The notes under the pieces are model-generated. The model was not told where the DNA came from and made no database searches. It was given only the letters and a program-made list of their open reading frames with translations. A stretch of DNA of 64,000 bases from Paralithodes platypus (lineage: Eukaryota > Arthropoda > Malacostraca > Decapoda > Lithodidae): the NCBI GenBank assembly GCA_032716605.1, contig CM064518.1, forward strand, positions 47,275,274 to 47,339,273. The letters run 5' to 3'. How positions within the stretch are numbered: position 1 is the first letter of the stretch; the number at the start of each line of letters is the position of its first letter. Below, piece by piece: positions 21,699-31,267 of the stretch. The position numbers and the translations under genes were made by a program.

Positions 21699-22275
21699 GT
21701 AATAAGTAAAGACCGGATTTTGCCATAAATGCCATAAGTGCCTTTTTGTGCCTCTTTTGGTGATTTCATCACTACAATGCCTTTTTTACCGATTTAGTGC
21801 CTATTATGCCTATTTTGTGTTTTTCAGAGCATTTTTGTGCCTCTTTTTGGTGATTTCATCACTATAATGCCTTGTTTGCCTTTTTCTGTGTTTTTCAGTG
21901 TAAACTATTGGTGATTGTTGCTGCCGCCAGATGGCAACCTGGCTCAAGTTGGCCTCTGTCCGATAGACGGCACAATTTACTGCCTGACAATTTGAAGACA
22001 AAAAAATGCTTGTAATTATGTGCAATCAGAGGAAAATTTAGAAAGTGTATCAATGACAATGTTACTTTGGTAATTTTTACCCTTTTTACCCTATTATAGC
22101 TTGGTTTTAGCATTTTCACTATATATTAATACAGAAAATAAATGCCTTTATAATGCCTTATTCATCAATAAATGCCTTTTTGCCTGCTGCCTATTTTATC
22201 ATTTATAAATGCCTTTTTGCCTGCTGCCTATTTTAGTGTTTTTTAGTGCCATAACTTCCGGTCTCTAGTAATAAG
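21699..22275. mobile_element. Non-autonomous hAT element with perfect 8-bp TSD
   Basis: GTAATAAG at 21699-21706 and 22268-22275 flank a 561-base element (21707-22267). Termini: left TAAAGACCGG, right complement TAGAGACCGG, which fits the hAT pattern of a short YARNG-like inverted repeat with an 8-base duplication. Internal AT-rich repeats of gtgcctttttg and gatttcatcactataatgcc types, and a late doublet of tttttgcctgctgcctatt. No transposase. Confidence 0.88.
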
Positions 22276-22415
22276 AAACCGGGAACCAAATTCAGGTGGG
22301 TGTCTAGGGGGTGTTTTTTTTTTTTTTTTTAAGCTTGATGGAGGTCTAGCGAGGAAACTTGAAATTATATGAATAACTGAATAATATAAACAAAAAAGGG
22401 CCACTATCCCCTTAA
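22276..22415 (+). mobile_element. MITE-B 3' part
   Basis: Contains gggtgtctagggggtgtttt, a T run, aagcttgatggaggtctagc and ends atccccttaa. Its terminal TTAA (22412-22415) is also the first TTAA of the next MITE-A. Confidence 0.7.
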
Positions 22416-23045
22416 CCCCTTCTGTACCGGGGACGTCTCTTTAACTTTATTCTGGCTACTATTAGACGATATCATTCAGTTTACAAAGGGCCTCCAGCAA
22501 CTAACAGGCTTCGAACCGTCTCATTCAACTATTTTTACTACCACAGACCCTTCATAGGCTCCTCAAAATCGTCTAAATATAGGTAGAGTAAAATTTGAAA
22601 TACGTCGTCAGTACAGAAGGGGTTGTTGTTGTTCCCCAAGCTGCCTGGCCGAACAGCCCCAAGGCCCCGAGCAAGGCCAAGGCCATAACCGAGCGCCCCC
22701 ACTAAACCCTCCCTGCCGACCACAATAAAGCCTGGGTAACCGAAGCCACTCCATGGCGGGGAGCTGAGGAGGGTGCGGAAACGCCCGGGAAACCAAAGCC
22801 CCACCCAGGGCCCTGTGCCCCTCAGCAATTATGAAGAGAAAGTTGAGAGGCAAAGGAAAAATGTGACGCTTTGGCTTCCAATCTTGGTAGATTGGGAGGT
22901 CAATCCACGGAAGAGACGCCGTCACTTGAGATCTAGAAAATATATAAGTAAAAGGAACAGTCAGAGTAAGCTATGGGTATGGCAGAGATCGCTCAGTTCT
23001 CACTGATAGACCAGCCCATCACCAATCACCAACAGAAGGGGTTAA
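22412..23045. mobile_element. MITE-A copy split by SINE-like element S
   Basis: Begins ttaaccccttctgtaccggg and runs to tcagtacagaaggggtt at 22624. The final TTAA lies at 23042-23045, on the far side of the inserted element S. Arms contain ggctactattagacgatatc and cgtctaaatataggtag. Confidence 0.85.
22613..23043 (-). mobile_element. SINE-like element S, complete, 12-bp TSD, LINE Q tail
   Basis: Perfect ACAGAAGGGGTT at 22613-22624 and 23032-23043 bracket 22625-23031 (407 bp). In complement it starts ggtgatgggctggtctatca and ends ctgttcggccaggcagcttg followed by CAA repeats. That final block is the same 3' end as LINE Q (5235-5290 and 12565-12620), which suggests it moved using LINE Q machinery. 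No pol III boxes recognised, so it may be LINE-derived rather than a classical SINE. Confidence 0.85.
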
Positions 23046-23244
23046 AGCCGGTATCACACAAGCACTTTTTCCCTCAACATTTACCCTCAACACTGGTCTG
23101 GCAGCTTACGGGGTCAACACTTACAATATTTCGGATACCTAAATTCATCTATCAGTCTAGTTTCTGACACTAGTGCAAAATAATGCAGAAAAATGTTGGT
23201 CATCGAATGTTGAGTATAAAAGCTGTCGTGTGATACCGGCTCAA
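23042..23244. mobile_element. MITE-E copy 2
   Basis: Starts at the TTAA shared with the preceding MITE-A: ttaaagccggtatcacacaa. Ends tgtgataccggctcaag, where TTAA has mutated to TCAA. About 85% like 20713-20929 by eye. Confidence 0.85.
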
Positions 23245-23284
23245 GTTGTGTAAATGTATGTGAATGATGTACGTGTGAGCGTTG

Positions 23285-23379
23285 TTGGCAATGAGTGGTC
23301 AATAAATAGTTCAGTATATGTTAAAATATCGTTTTCTCTATCTAAGGTAAACCATAGAAAACATTATATTTAGGATGAC
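23285..23379 (+). repeat. Duplicate of 21056-21153
   Basis: Shares ggcaatgagtggtcaataaa and atcgttttctctatc...ccatagaaaacattatattt with 21056-21153, with only a few differences. Both copies lie downstream of a MITE-E, so a segmental duplication is plausible. Confidence 0.7.
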
Positions 23380-23790
23380 TAACTTATATTGTACATGTAT
23401 AGCTTTTGCTGTATTGTTTCAACCTTTTTTATATCATTAGACATACATTAGTTGAATAAACATAGAATGCAAGTATCTAAGCCATTTTTGGTAGAATTTT
23501 ACTTTAGTGGCGCACACTTTACAGATATCACCACAAACTATTGTCGGTGTCCACGCATCCATTAACAACCTAAAAATAACACACATAACAAAGCCACTCC
23601 AACAGCTTCCTCTCTTTCCAACACCCCTTCTCCCCTCTCTACACTCTTCAGAAAAATAGGAAAATTAGAATGTAGATACGAGGTGCCGTTGTAAAGGCTT
23701 ATCCCTCAATACCTTCACCTGACCTGACCTGACCTAGCCTACATCCTTCTCTGGGCTGATACTATAGTCTATTCGCTGTAAGTAGGCAAG

Positions 23791-23944
23791 TACGGTCGCG
23801 CTAATAAGTCATAGGGTGGATAAGTGTAGGACCATGCTTATATATGTCACTCGAAACGAATAAATCAAGTTTTAGACATTGCTGATACCAATTATTGATT
23901 GAAATATACTTGGTGCCGAGACATGACTAATTAGCGCGACTGTA
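23791..23944. mobile_element. MITE-D copy 2
   Basis: Tips tacggtcgcgctaataagtc and the complement tacagtcgcgctaattagtc. Opposite orientation to copy 1 and about half its length because the internal duplication is absent. A piece of MITE-C (23757-23786) abuts it. Confidence 0.7.
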
Positions 23945-24001
23945 CAATCGTGTAACATTTGCAGAATATAATGAAAAGGACGTCCCAGGTACTGAATGGG
24001 T

Positions 24002-24375
24002 TACCTAAAGGGAGATGGGCCGATTTTCTGGATTACTTTCTCCCTCGTGTTTAGCCCCATTAGTTATGAGATTTTAAAACGTTCGGCCTATTAGTTTGAC
24101 GATTTTAACACCTTTCGCCCCATTTCGTAATCAATTTTAAGACCTTTCGTGACATTTAGGTGTTGTTTTTTTGCCCTGGCGAGCGAGAGCAAACCTGTAA
24201 TTATAAGAGTACCGGTCTTCAGCCAGGACATTTTTCTACCGAAAAATGTACAAATTAATCTTGAAGGGGGGTCTAGGGGGTGTTTTTTGCAAGCTTGATG
24301 GAGGTCTAGCGAGGAAAGTCAGAAATATAGGAATAAATTTATTAAGAGATAACAAAACGGCCCATCTCCCATTAA
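24002..24375 (+). mobile_element. MITE-B full copy
   Basis: Tips ctaaagggagatgggcc and ggcccatctcccattaa. Shows the repeated gcccc/attttaa units at 24052-24150, gcgagcgagagcaaacc and the tttttctaccgaaaaatgta hairpin. The right TTAA (24372-24375) is kept; the left reads CTAA. Confidence 0.85.
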
Positions 24376-24794
24376 GATAAAAAATAGGCTATCGTCTAAT
24401 AGTTGCCAGATACGGGGGACACCTCGACGGCGTATAGGCCTACAGACTAATAACACACATAACAAAGCCACTCCAACAGCTTCCTCTCTCTCCAACACCC
24501 CTTTTCCCCTCTCTACATTCTTCGTATACAGACTAATAACTGATAACAAAGCCACTCCAACAGCTTCCTCTCTCTCCAAAACCCCTTCTCCCCTCTCTAC
24601 ACTCTTCAGAACAATAGGAAAAGTAGAATGTAGATACGAGGTGCCGTCGTAAAGGCTTATCCCTCAATACCTTCACCTGATATAATACAAATGATATCAC
24701 CGGTACATAATGGGTTATCAAATTATGTAACACTCCTCAACACATCCACACCATATCAGTCTCGTACTTCTTAATCTCTCTCTCTCCCTCACAA

Positions 24795-25612
24795 GACCCC
24801 CTTCAAGCTGTAAAACGCCCTCAAGACCCCCTTCAAGCTAAGTCACTGCTCCCTAGACCTTCAAAAACGCCCCACAGACCCCCTTCAAGCTATTAAAGAC
24901 ACCAGACCCCCTTCAAGCTATTAAACACGTCCAGACCCCCTTCAAGCTGAAGCAAGGCCCCAGATCCATTTCAATCTTAAAAAAACCCAAACCACCTATA
25001 AGCTAAAACACGACCACCAGACCCCTTCAAGCTATTAAACACCCCAGACCCCCTTCAAGCTAAATCACTGCCCCCAGACCCCCTTCAAGTTAATAAATAC
25101 CTCCAATAACCCCTCCAAGCTAAAACACGGCTCCCAGACCTCCTTCAAACTAAAACACAGCACCCCCAGACCCCATTTCAAGCTAAAACATGACACCCCA
25201 GACCCCTTCAAGCTAAAACACGGTCCCCAGACCCCCTTCAAGCTATTAAACACCCCCAGACCCCGTTCAAGCTATTAAATCCACCCCAGACCCCCTTCAA
25301 GCTAAAACACAGCACCCCCAGACCCCATTTCAAGCTAAAACAAAATAGACCCCAGACCCCTTCAAGCTAAAACACGGTCCCCAGATCCCCTTCAAGCTAA
25401 ACCACGGCTCCCCAGACTTCCTTCAAGCTATTTAACATCCCCATACCCCCTTCAAAGTGTTAAATGCCCCCCAAAACCCCTTTAAACTGTAAAACACCCC
25501 CCAGAGACCCCCTTCAAGTTAATGAATACATCCAGTCCCCCTTCAAGCTTAAAAGACTCCCCACAGACCCCCTTCAAGCTAAAACACTGCACCCAGACTC
25601 CCTTCAAGATAA
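24795..25612. repeat. Minisatellite of AGACCCCCTTCAAGCT units, derived from MITE-B
   Basis: Roughly 27 degenerate units of 26-34 bases, each with ccagacccccttcaagct followed by aaaacac or attaaacac. The unit equals one stretch of MITE-B read in minus orientation (caagcttaaaaacacccc then agacccccttcaagat). At its right end the array leaves the unit with ttcaagataaat, as MITE-B continues. Non-coding; incidental frames only. Confidence 0.85.
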
Positions 25613-25988
25613 ATAATAATAAAACAAAATCAAATTATTTTCCTTTGTACAAATTTATGTGGTCAAGTATAATCATAGTAATTGTATCATTTGAATCTCG
25701 CGCACGTTTCACTTCATCTGTTTTATGGCGAGGTTGATGTAGATGCCAGTGCTTCAGTTAATAAATGATATATGTGTGTATTATAAGCCCTATATGCAGA
25801 TTACAACAACTATATGTGTGTGTATTATAAGCCCTATATGCAGCTTGCAACAACTTCCAAATACCTAAGATAAAACAGACTATCTTCTGGGAATATACTA
25901 AGCCTGAAGATAATGCGGAAGTTGATTGATTAACTATCTATAAATCCGAACAGGACTCGTGGATGGTCGGGCAAGCGGCGTTTGAATG

Positions 25989-26078
25989 TGACGTCATTAT
26001 TCAGTGCTATCATTCTCCTGGAAGCAGACGGACGTATGGTCGTTGGCTCTTCGCGTTTTTACCGTATTTAAGGTATGT
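25989..26078 (+). promoter_or_regulatory. Candidate TATA-less promoter (CRE, Inr, DPE) with short first exon
   Basis: TGACGTCA (CRE) at 25989-25996; TCAGTG initiator with A+1 at 26003; GGACGT at 26030-26035, exactly +28 to +33 and a full match to the arthropod DPE consensus RGWYVT. The putative exon 26003-26072 ends AAG before GTATGT. It contains an 11-codon ORF (ATG 26036 to TAA) that would be a uORF. No cDNA evidence. Downstream acceptors at 33408 and 33924 could belong to it, but that link is speculative. Confidence 0.4.
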
Positions 26079-26395
26079 ATGGGAATATTTGCGCGTATAC
26101 ATTTAGATAACAAGTGTGTGCTGAAATTCTATTGATGCTAAGGTAGTCATGGATGTAAAATATTGGTTTAATACAAGGAAATTAAAGACATGACTGAATG
26201 AGCCGGTTCGTGTCTGTCATATAGTCAGCCTATATTCTAACAAATAGTAAATACGGGAATATCGTTGACTTCCAGGATGTTTAGGTCATGACGGAAACAA
26301 TTTGCCGTGTTTACATTATGTTGGTGAGGTGCGGTGAACATATATAGAGGGTTACGTTAACTATTACGTATGGTACAAACTAGCGAATGGGGTGA

Positions 26396-26845
26396 TTTCG
26401 TTGTCCCCTCATTTCCCCACCTCCCATCCCCCGCCTTCCTCCCCCGCACTCGCGCCCCCCCCCCCCCCCACCCGCTTTTATTCTCTCATTTCCTCCTCCT
26501 CCTTTCTCTCCTCTCTTCTCCCTTCCTCTCTACTTATCCTTTTCTCTTTTGAATCCCCCCTTCCTCTCCTGGCTTCTTCCTGACAACCTGCCCCTCCTCT
26601 CCTCCCCTCTCCCTCCCCCTCCTCTCCACTTCCTCCCCCTCCTCTCCACTTCCTCCTCCTCCTCTCCTCCCCATCACCTCCTTCCCTCCCCCTCCCCTAA
26701 TCTTCCTCCCTTCCTCTCTCTTCTGACCCCCTCCTCTCCTTCTCTCTTCTGACCCCTCCCCCTTCTCCTTCACCCAACTTCCCGCCCCACACTCCCCCTC
26801 CAAGTTGCCTTCGTCTTTCCACACCTCCACTCGTTCCCAATTTAG
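26396..26845. repeat. Polypyrimidine tract, about 450 bp
   Basis: Almost only C and T on the plus strand, with cctcctctcc and cttcctccccctcctctcca repeats and a C run at 26456-26469. Likely to form triplex or H-DNA. The open frames on either strand are compositional artefacts. Confidence 0.85.
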
Positions 26846-26949
26846 GATGTTAGTTAACGTATATACAGTACAATGAATGTTTGGTAAAACTAATCCTTTT
26901 TTTGTTTTTGTTTTTTTGGTGATTTAGATGCTTTCGTATATAGTGATAT

Positions 26950-27190
26950 AACCTATACCGCCCTCTCCCGCATCCCCCCTCTGCCCCATAGAGTGATCCA
27001 ACTAACCCCCCCCCCCCCCCCCACCCCATCCCCTACATGAACACGCGTTCATTCTCTCTCTCTCTCCCTCCGTCTTCCTCTCCCTCTCTTGCTCCCCCTC
27101 CCCCCCATCCATCCTACTACAACCTCTACATGCACACGCGCACATTCTCTCTCTCTCTCTCTCACTTTAGCATGTAAGGGGGGGGGGGTT
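26950..27190. repeat. CT-rich low-complexity doublet and G run
   Basis: Two similar blocks, each with cacgcg(t/c)(t/a)cattctctctctc (27043 and 27131), around C runs and a G run at 27177-27189. Confidence 0.6.
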
Positions 27191-27302
27191 CTTTATACGC
27201 GCGTGTTCGTAACTTTCCTTCGCGTACTGCTTTTTGTTTTGTCATTGTAAGTTTTTAACCTAGGTTATTTAGGAAGCCCTAGTCCCTACTACTGACATAT
27301 GC

Positions 27303-27590
27303 AGGGGTTAGGTAAGGTTGTTTGGTTAGGTTAACCCTTTCACTACCGAGGATGTTTGTGGCAATATTTCAACTATAGACGATTTTGTGCAGTTTAAGAA
27401 GGAGGTAAAATTCTAGTTTCACGTACACAGCGACAAAAGGGAGGCGCCGTTGTAAAGGCATAGCTTCCCGACCAACTATGAAGATCAGGGAAATTGCTGG
27501 GTAAAAGACGTAATATAATGATAATAAACTACATTAACGACATGAGCCTAACCTAACAACCTTACCTAACCTAACCTAGTATTATGTAAT
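27303..27590. repeat. AACCT/TTAGG-flavoured inverted repeat with MITE-A half element
   Basis: Left ggttaggtaaggttgtttgg (27307) and right cctaacaaccttacctaacc (27552) are inverted. A single MITE-A arm (27331-27408: ttaaccctttcactaccgag to gtgcagtttaagaagg) lies inside. The right block, with its following ctagtattatg, recurs at 62487-62525. Confidence 0.6.
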
Positions 27591-27599
27591 AGCTATGTT

Positions 27600-29825
27600 T
27601 TTTTTTTGTTTTTTTTTTTTGTTTTTTCTATGTGATTGAGGGAGGCAAAAGGCATAACTGCCTATAGCGAGTGCCTCCCCCATAGTTGAAAGAGTGACAG
27701 GGCCAAAATCAAGGGACGTTCGAGCCAAAATGCCTGGACACACGGAGTTTGAAGCAATTTAAGTCATAGGAAGAGAGAAAGACTGATTCTGGGAGAGAGT
27801 TCCAGAGCTCAGATGTTGAGTAGAAGAAAGTTTGAGAGTAACGTTTCACTCTTGGGTTGGAGAGTTGCACAGAGTAGGGGTGGGATTGAGTTGCAAGACG
27901 GGTACCACGTGCCCTACGTAAAGGAGGTGGTATGCACTGGGATAGCTCTGAGGAACACTGATTATTATAGTAGCGATAGAATAGCGAGAGAGATGCAACA
28001 TTGCGGCGGAGAGAGAGAGATTGCAGAGAGTTGGTGAGTGGACGGGAGTTAATGATACGAAAGGCCTTCCTTTCAACCTTGTCTAGGAGAGCGGTGTGAG
28101 AGGAACCTCCCCACACATGTGAACAATACTCAATACAAGGCCGCACTATGCCCCTGTACAGAGCAAGAAGCTGTGCAGGGGAAAAGAACCCCCTAAGGCG
28201 GTTGAGCACACCCAGCTTCTGGGAGGCTGCCTTAGCAAGACTGGTAATATGGTCCTTCCAAATGAGAGCAGAAGAAAAAGAGACACCAAGAATATTGAGA
28301 GAAGATGAAGGGTTGATTTTTGTATTGTTGAAGAATAAGGGATAGTCCGCTGGGAGATCCTGACGGGTAGATAGATGGAGAAATTGGGTTTTGGAAGCAT
28401 TAAAGTTAACAAGGTTTTCTCTGCCCCAATTGGAAATAGTATTTAGATCAGAATTTAAGAGTTCTATGGCTTCATTACGTTTGTCGTTGAGGGATTGCTG
28501 GCTGGGGCGTTCTGAAAAACTAATGGAGTAGTGTAAAAGTTGAGTCGTCTGCGTATGAATGGATGGGAATTAAGGTACAGTTAAGGAGATCATTTATAAA
28601 AATTAGAAAGAGAATAGGAGATAGGACAGAGCCCTGAGGAACACCGGAGTTTATAGGGTGAGGAAGTGAACAATGGCCGTCCACAACCGCAGCTATGGAA
28701 CGGCCAGAAAGGAAATTAGAGACAAAGGCACAGATGGAGGGATAGAAACCGAAGGAGGGTAGTTTAGAAATTAAAGATTTATGCCAGACTCTATCGAAGG
28801 CTTTCGATATGTCTAGTGCAATAGAAAAAGTCTCACCGAAGTCCCGAAAGGAGGATGACCAAGAGTTAGTAAGATATGAAAGAAGATCACCAGTAGAGCG
28901 ACCCTTAAGGAAGCCATACTGGCGATCTGAGAGCAGATTATGAGAAGAGAAATGCTTAAGAAATTTGGAAGCAAGAATAGTTTCAAAAACTTTAGAAAGA
29001 CAAGAGATAAGAGCAATTGGACGATAGTTGGAGGGTTGAGAGCGGTCACCCTTCTTTGGGACAGGTTGAATGTGAGCAAACTTCCAGCATGAAGGGAAGA
29101 CGTTAGAGGATAGACAGAGACGAAAGAGTTTGCCTAGGCAGGGAGTCAGCACGGAAGCACAGTTTTTGAGAACAACAGGAGGAACACCGTCCGGACCGTA
29201 CGCCTTATTAGTGTTAAGCCCAGAGAGGGTAGAAAGTACATCTTTAGAAGAGGTTAGGATATTAGGCATAAGTAAGAGAGAGGAGGGCGGAGAGGGAGGA
29301 ATAGCACCGGAATCATCCAAGGTGGAGTTTCTAGCAAAAGTTTGAGCGAAGAGTTTAGCTTTGTCAGAGGAAGAAGTGATGGTTGTGCCATCAGAGTGGG
29401 AAAGGGGAGGGAAAGACGAGGAAGAGAAATTGTTGGAGAGGTTTTTGGCTAGATGCCAGAAAGCTTGGGAAGAGCTAGAGTTGGATAGTTCAGTGCATTT
29501 ATTATTGATGAAAGAGTGTTTGGCAAGTCGAAGAACAGATTTGGCTTGATTCCGGGCAGAAACATATGAAGAATGAGAGTCTTGAGTTTTAAGGCGTCGG
29601 TACCGTTTGAATGCTTCCTCCTTATTGCGGACAGCAGTAGAACAGGCGTGAGTAAACCAAGATTTTTTAGCATTAGTCTGAGAGAAAGAGAATGGAATGT
29701 ATGCTTCCATGCCCGATAGGATTACCTCGGTAATGCGTTCAGCACTCTCCGAGGGTCCCCGGCCATGGAAGCAGAAATCATTCCATGGGAAATCAAAGAA
29801 GTACTGCCGCATATGGGGAGAAAAT
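27600..29825 (-). mobile_element. LINE U copy 2, minus strand, longest copy, one-base frameshift
   Basis: The minus-strand A tail is the T-rich run at 27599-27626. ORF 29812-28520 (430 aa) covers the pre-RT region (KKSWFTHACSTAVRNKEEAF), NKAYGPDGVPPVVLKNC, YRPIALISCLSKVFE, QYGFLKGRSTGDLLSYL, motif A LDISKAFDRVWH, motif B GVPQGSVLSPILF and motif C YADD. An extra A near 28535-28538 (gtgtaaaag against gtgtaaag in copy 1) shifts the frame right after YADD. The remaining thumb and C-terminus are open in another frame to 27709. The endonuclease is absent (5' truncation). Confidence 0.92.
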
Positions 29826-29969
29826 ATTAGTTTTTTTTACAGTAGATATAATTCCTTATAATGCATTTCCGCCGCTTTGGACATATATAGGAATTAAGTA
29901 TGGTATATGACAACTCTAAAGTAGCCATAGCAATTTATGAGTATGCTGTGAAAGCGAAACTAGAATTAA

Positions 29970-30117
29970 ACCAAGAAGGATCTGTGGTAGTAAAAATGGG
30001 TAAGGGATATAGTTCGAAGCCTGTTAATCGCTGGAGGACCTTTTTTAAACTGAATAAAATAGTCTGAAACTACCCAAAATAAAATGAAAAAGACATTCGC
30101 GGTACAGAAGGGGTTAA
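29970..30117. mobile_element. MITE-A, 5' eroded
   Basis: Retains aaggatctgtggtagtaaaa, gcctgttaatcgctggagg, ctgaataaaatagtctg and ends gcggtacagaaggggttaa. Its TTAA 30114-30117 is shared with the palindrome MITE-F. Confidence 0.75.
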
Positions 30118-30241
30118 TGACAATATTGTCGTTGGAAGTGCCGGTGTCATGTGACACACGTCCGCCGCCAGTTGGGGAGGCTGCACTCGCGGCAGACGTG
30201 TCACATGACACATGCACTTCCAACGACAATATTGTCATTAA
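30114..30241. mobile_element. MITE-F: near-perfect 128-bp palindrome, TTAA-bounded
   Basis: Arms of about 50 bases match with one single-base gap and one mismatch: ttaatgacaatattgtcgtt with ggaagtgccggtgtcatgtg on the left, and the complement on the right. The centre is a GC-rich loop of about 27 bases. GACAATATTGTC is itself a palindrome in each arm. TTAA at both ends. Too short to encode anything; both apparent ORFs are mirror images of each other. Confidence 0.88.
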
Positions 30242-30272
30242 CCTAACCAAACAACCTTACCTAACTTGGGAG

Positions 30273-30276
<4 letters not shown>

Positions 30277-30309
<33 letters not shown>

Positions 30310-30370
30310 CCCCTCCGCCCCTCCGACCCCGGCTGCTCTTAAATGATGATGTAGGGGGGGGGGGGGTCCG
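30277..30370. repeat. Poly-C and poly-G runs
   Basis: C run at 30277-30308 and G run at 30354-30366, separated by GC-rich sequence. Could fold together; prone to assembly or length error. Confidence 0.8.
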
Positions 30371-30394
30371 AGGGAGGGAGGGAGCAGCTGGATA

Positions 30395-30698
30395 AGTAAA
30401 GAATTACCCAAAAAAACGCCCGTCCAAAATCGTCCTTCAAGATATATTTGTAAATTTTTCGATAGAAAAAATTTCCAACCGAAGGTTGGTTCCTCTTAAA
30501 ATACAGGCTCGCTATCGCTCGCCAGGAAAAAAATTGACACCTAAATGACACGAAGTCTTAATATTGACAAAGAAATAGAGCGAAAGGTTTTAAAATCGCC
30601 AAACTAATGGGCCGAAGGTCACACAATCTGAAAACTACAGTAATGGGGCTAAACATGAGGGAGAAGGGGGACCAGAAAAACGACCCATCTCCCCTTAA
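30395..30698 (-). mobile_element. MITE-B, minus orientation
   Basis: Has ccttcaagatatatttgtaa, the hairpin ccaaccgaaggttgg (family ccggccaaaggccgg with paired changes), gctcgctatcgctcgcc and agggagaagggggacc. Ends gacccatctccccttaa. The left tip is lost next to the G run. Confidence 0.8.
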
Positions 30699-30710
30699 TT
30701 TATATATTTG

Positions 30711-30982
30711 TTAACCCCCTCGAGGAATAGGACGCATTTTGGCAGTTTATTCTGGCTATCATCAGACGATTTTATTCAGATTAGGAGGGGTCTGTGGAAG
30801 TCAAAGGGTTAACCCCTTCTCTACCATCGACGTCTTTTGAATTTATATATGGTAGCTAAATGGATTAATTGAGATAGTCTGTAGCCTTTGAATGAGTCGA
30901 CATCCTTCATAAGCTGTACAAAATCGTATAATAGTTACCAGAATATAATGAAAAGTACATCACCATTACAGAAGGGGTTAAT
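30711..30982. mobile_element. MITE-A half element fused to a full MITE-A at one TTAA
   Basis: 30711-30812 is one arm only (ttaaccccctcgaggaatag to gaagtcaaagggttaa). The TTAA at 30809-30812 then starts a full copy running to 30979-30982 (cagaaggggttaa). Confidence 0.75.
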
Positions 30983-31092
30983 TCTCTATTAAGTTTCTCT
31001 AGATCTCCATCAAACTTAACCCTCTCCGACATATGACGCGATTTTGAGCCTATTAGGGATACTTTAAAGCCTTTGTTACCATCAGGGGTATT

Positions 31093-31205
31093 CTTTTTTT
31101 TTTTTTTTTTTTTTTTGGGGGGGGGGGGGGCCGACTCAAGACAGAGCAAGAACAGGGAAAACACAAAACAACATAAAACAACGAACAAACAGATAAAAAC
31201 ACTGA
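31093..31205 (-). mobile_element. Retroposon J fragment with T and G runs
   Basis: T run 31095-31116 and G run 31117-31130, then gccgactcaagacagagcaa and gaacagggaaaacac, which is the complement of the J block ttttccctgttcgggctctg. Confidence 0.55.
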
Positions 31206-31267
31206 ATTTTGGGTTCAGCAATGGAGATAGATAAAAACTCTAAAATAGAGGAAAGAATTATCCGCGA

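Larger units (their letters stand above)
23573..24690. repeat. Repeat I: three copies around MITE-D and MITE-B
   Basis: The block aaagccactccaacagcttc, cttctcccctctctacactc, gatacgaggtgccg and aaaggcttatccctcaatac is present at 23573-23745, partly at 24449-24532, and again at 24541-24690. The minus-strand open frame here (REEAVGVALL twice) is a by-product of the duplication. Confidence 0.65.

Noticed and set aside
26396..26845. Coding frames of 60-98 residues on both strands
   Set aside because: They consist of Pro/Ser/Leu or Gly/Glu/Arg runs imposed by a polypyrimidine tract.
27303..27590. Interstitial telomere
   Set aside because: The motif is interrupted (AACAACCTTACC), only tens of bases long and inverted. 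No perfect TTAGG array.
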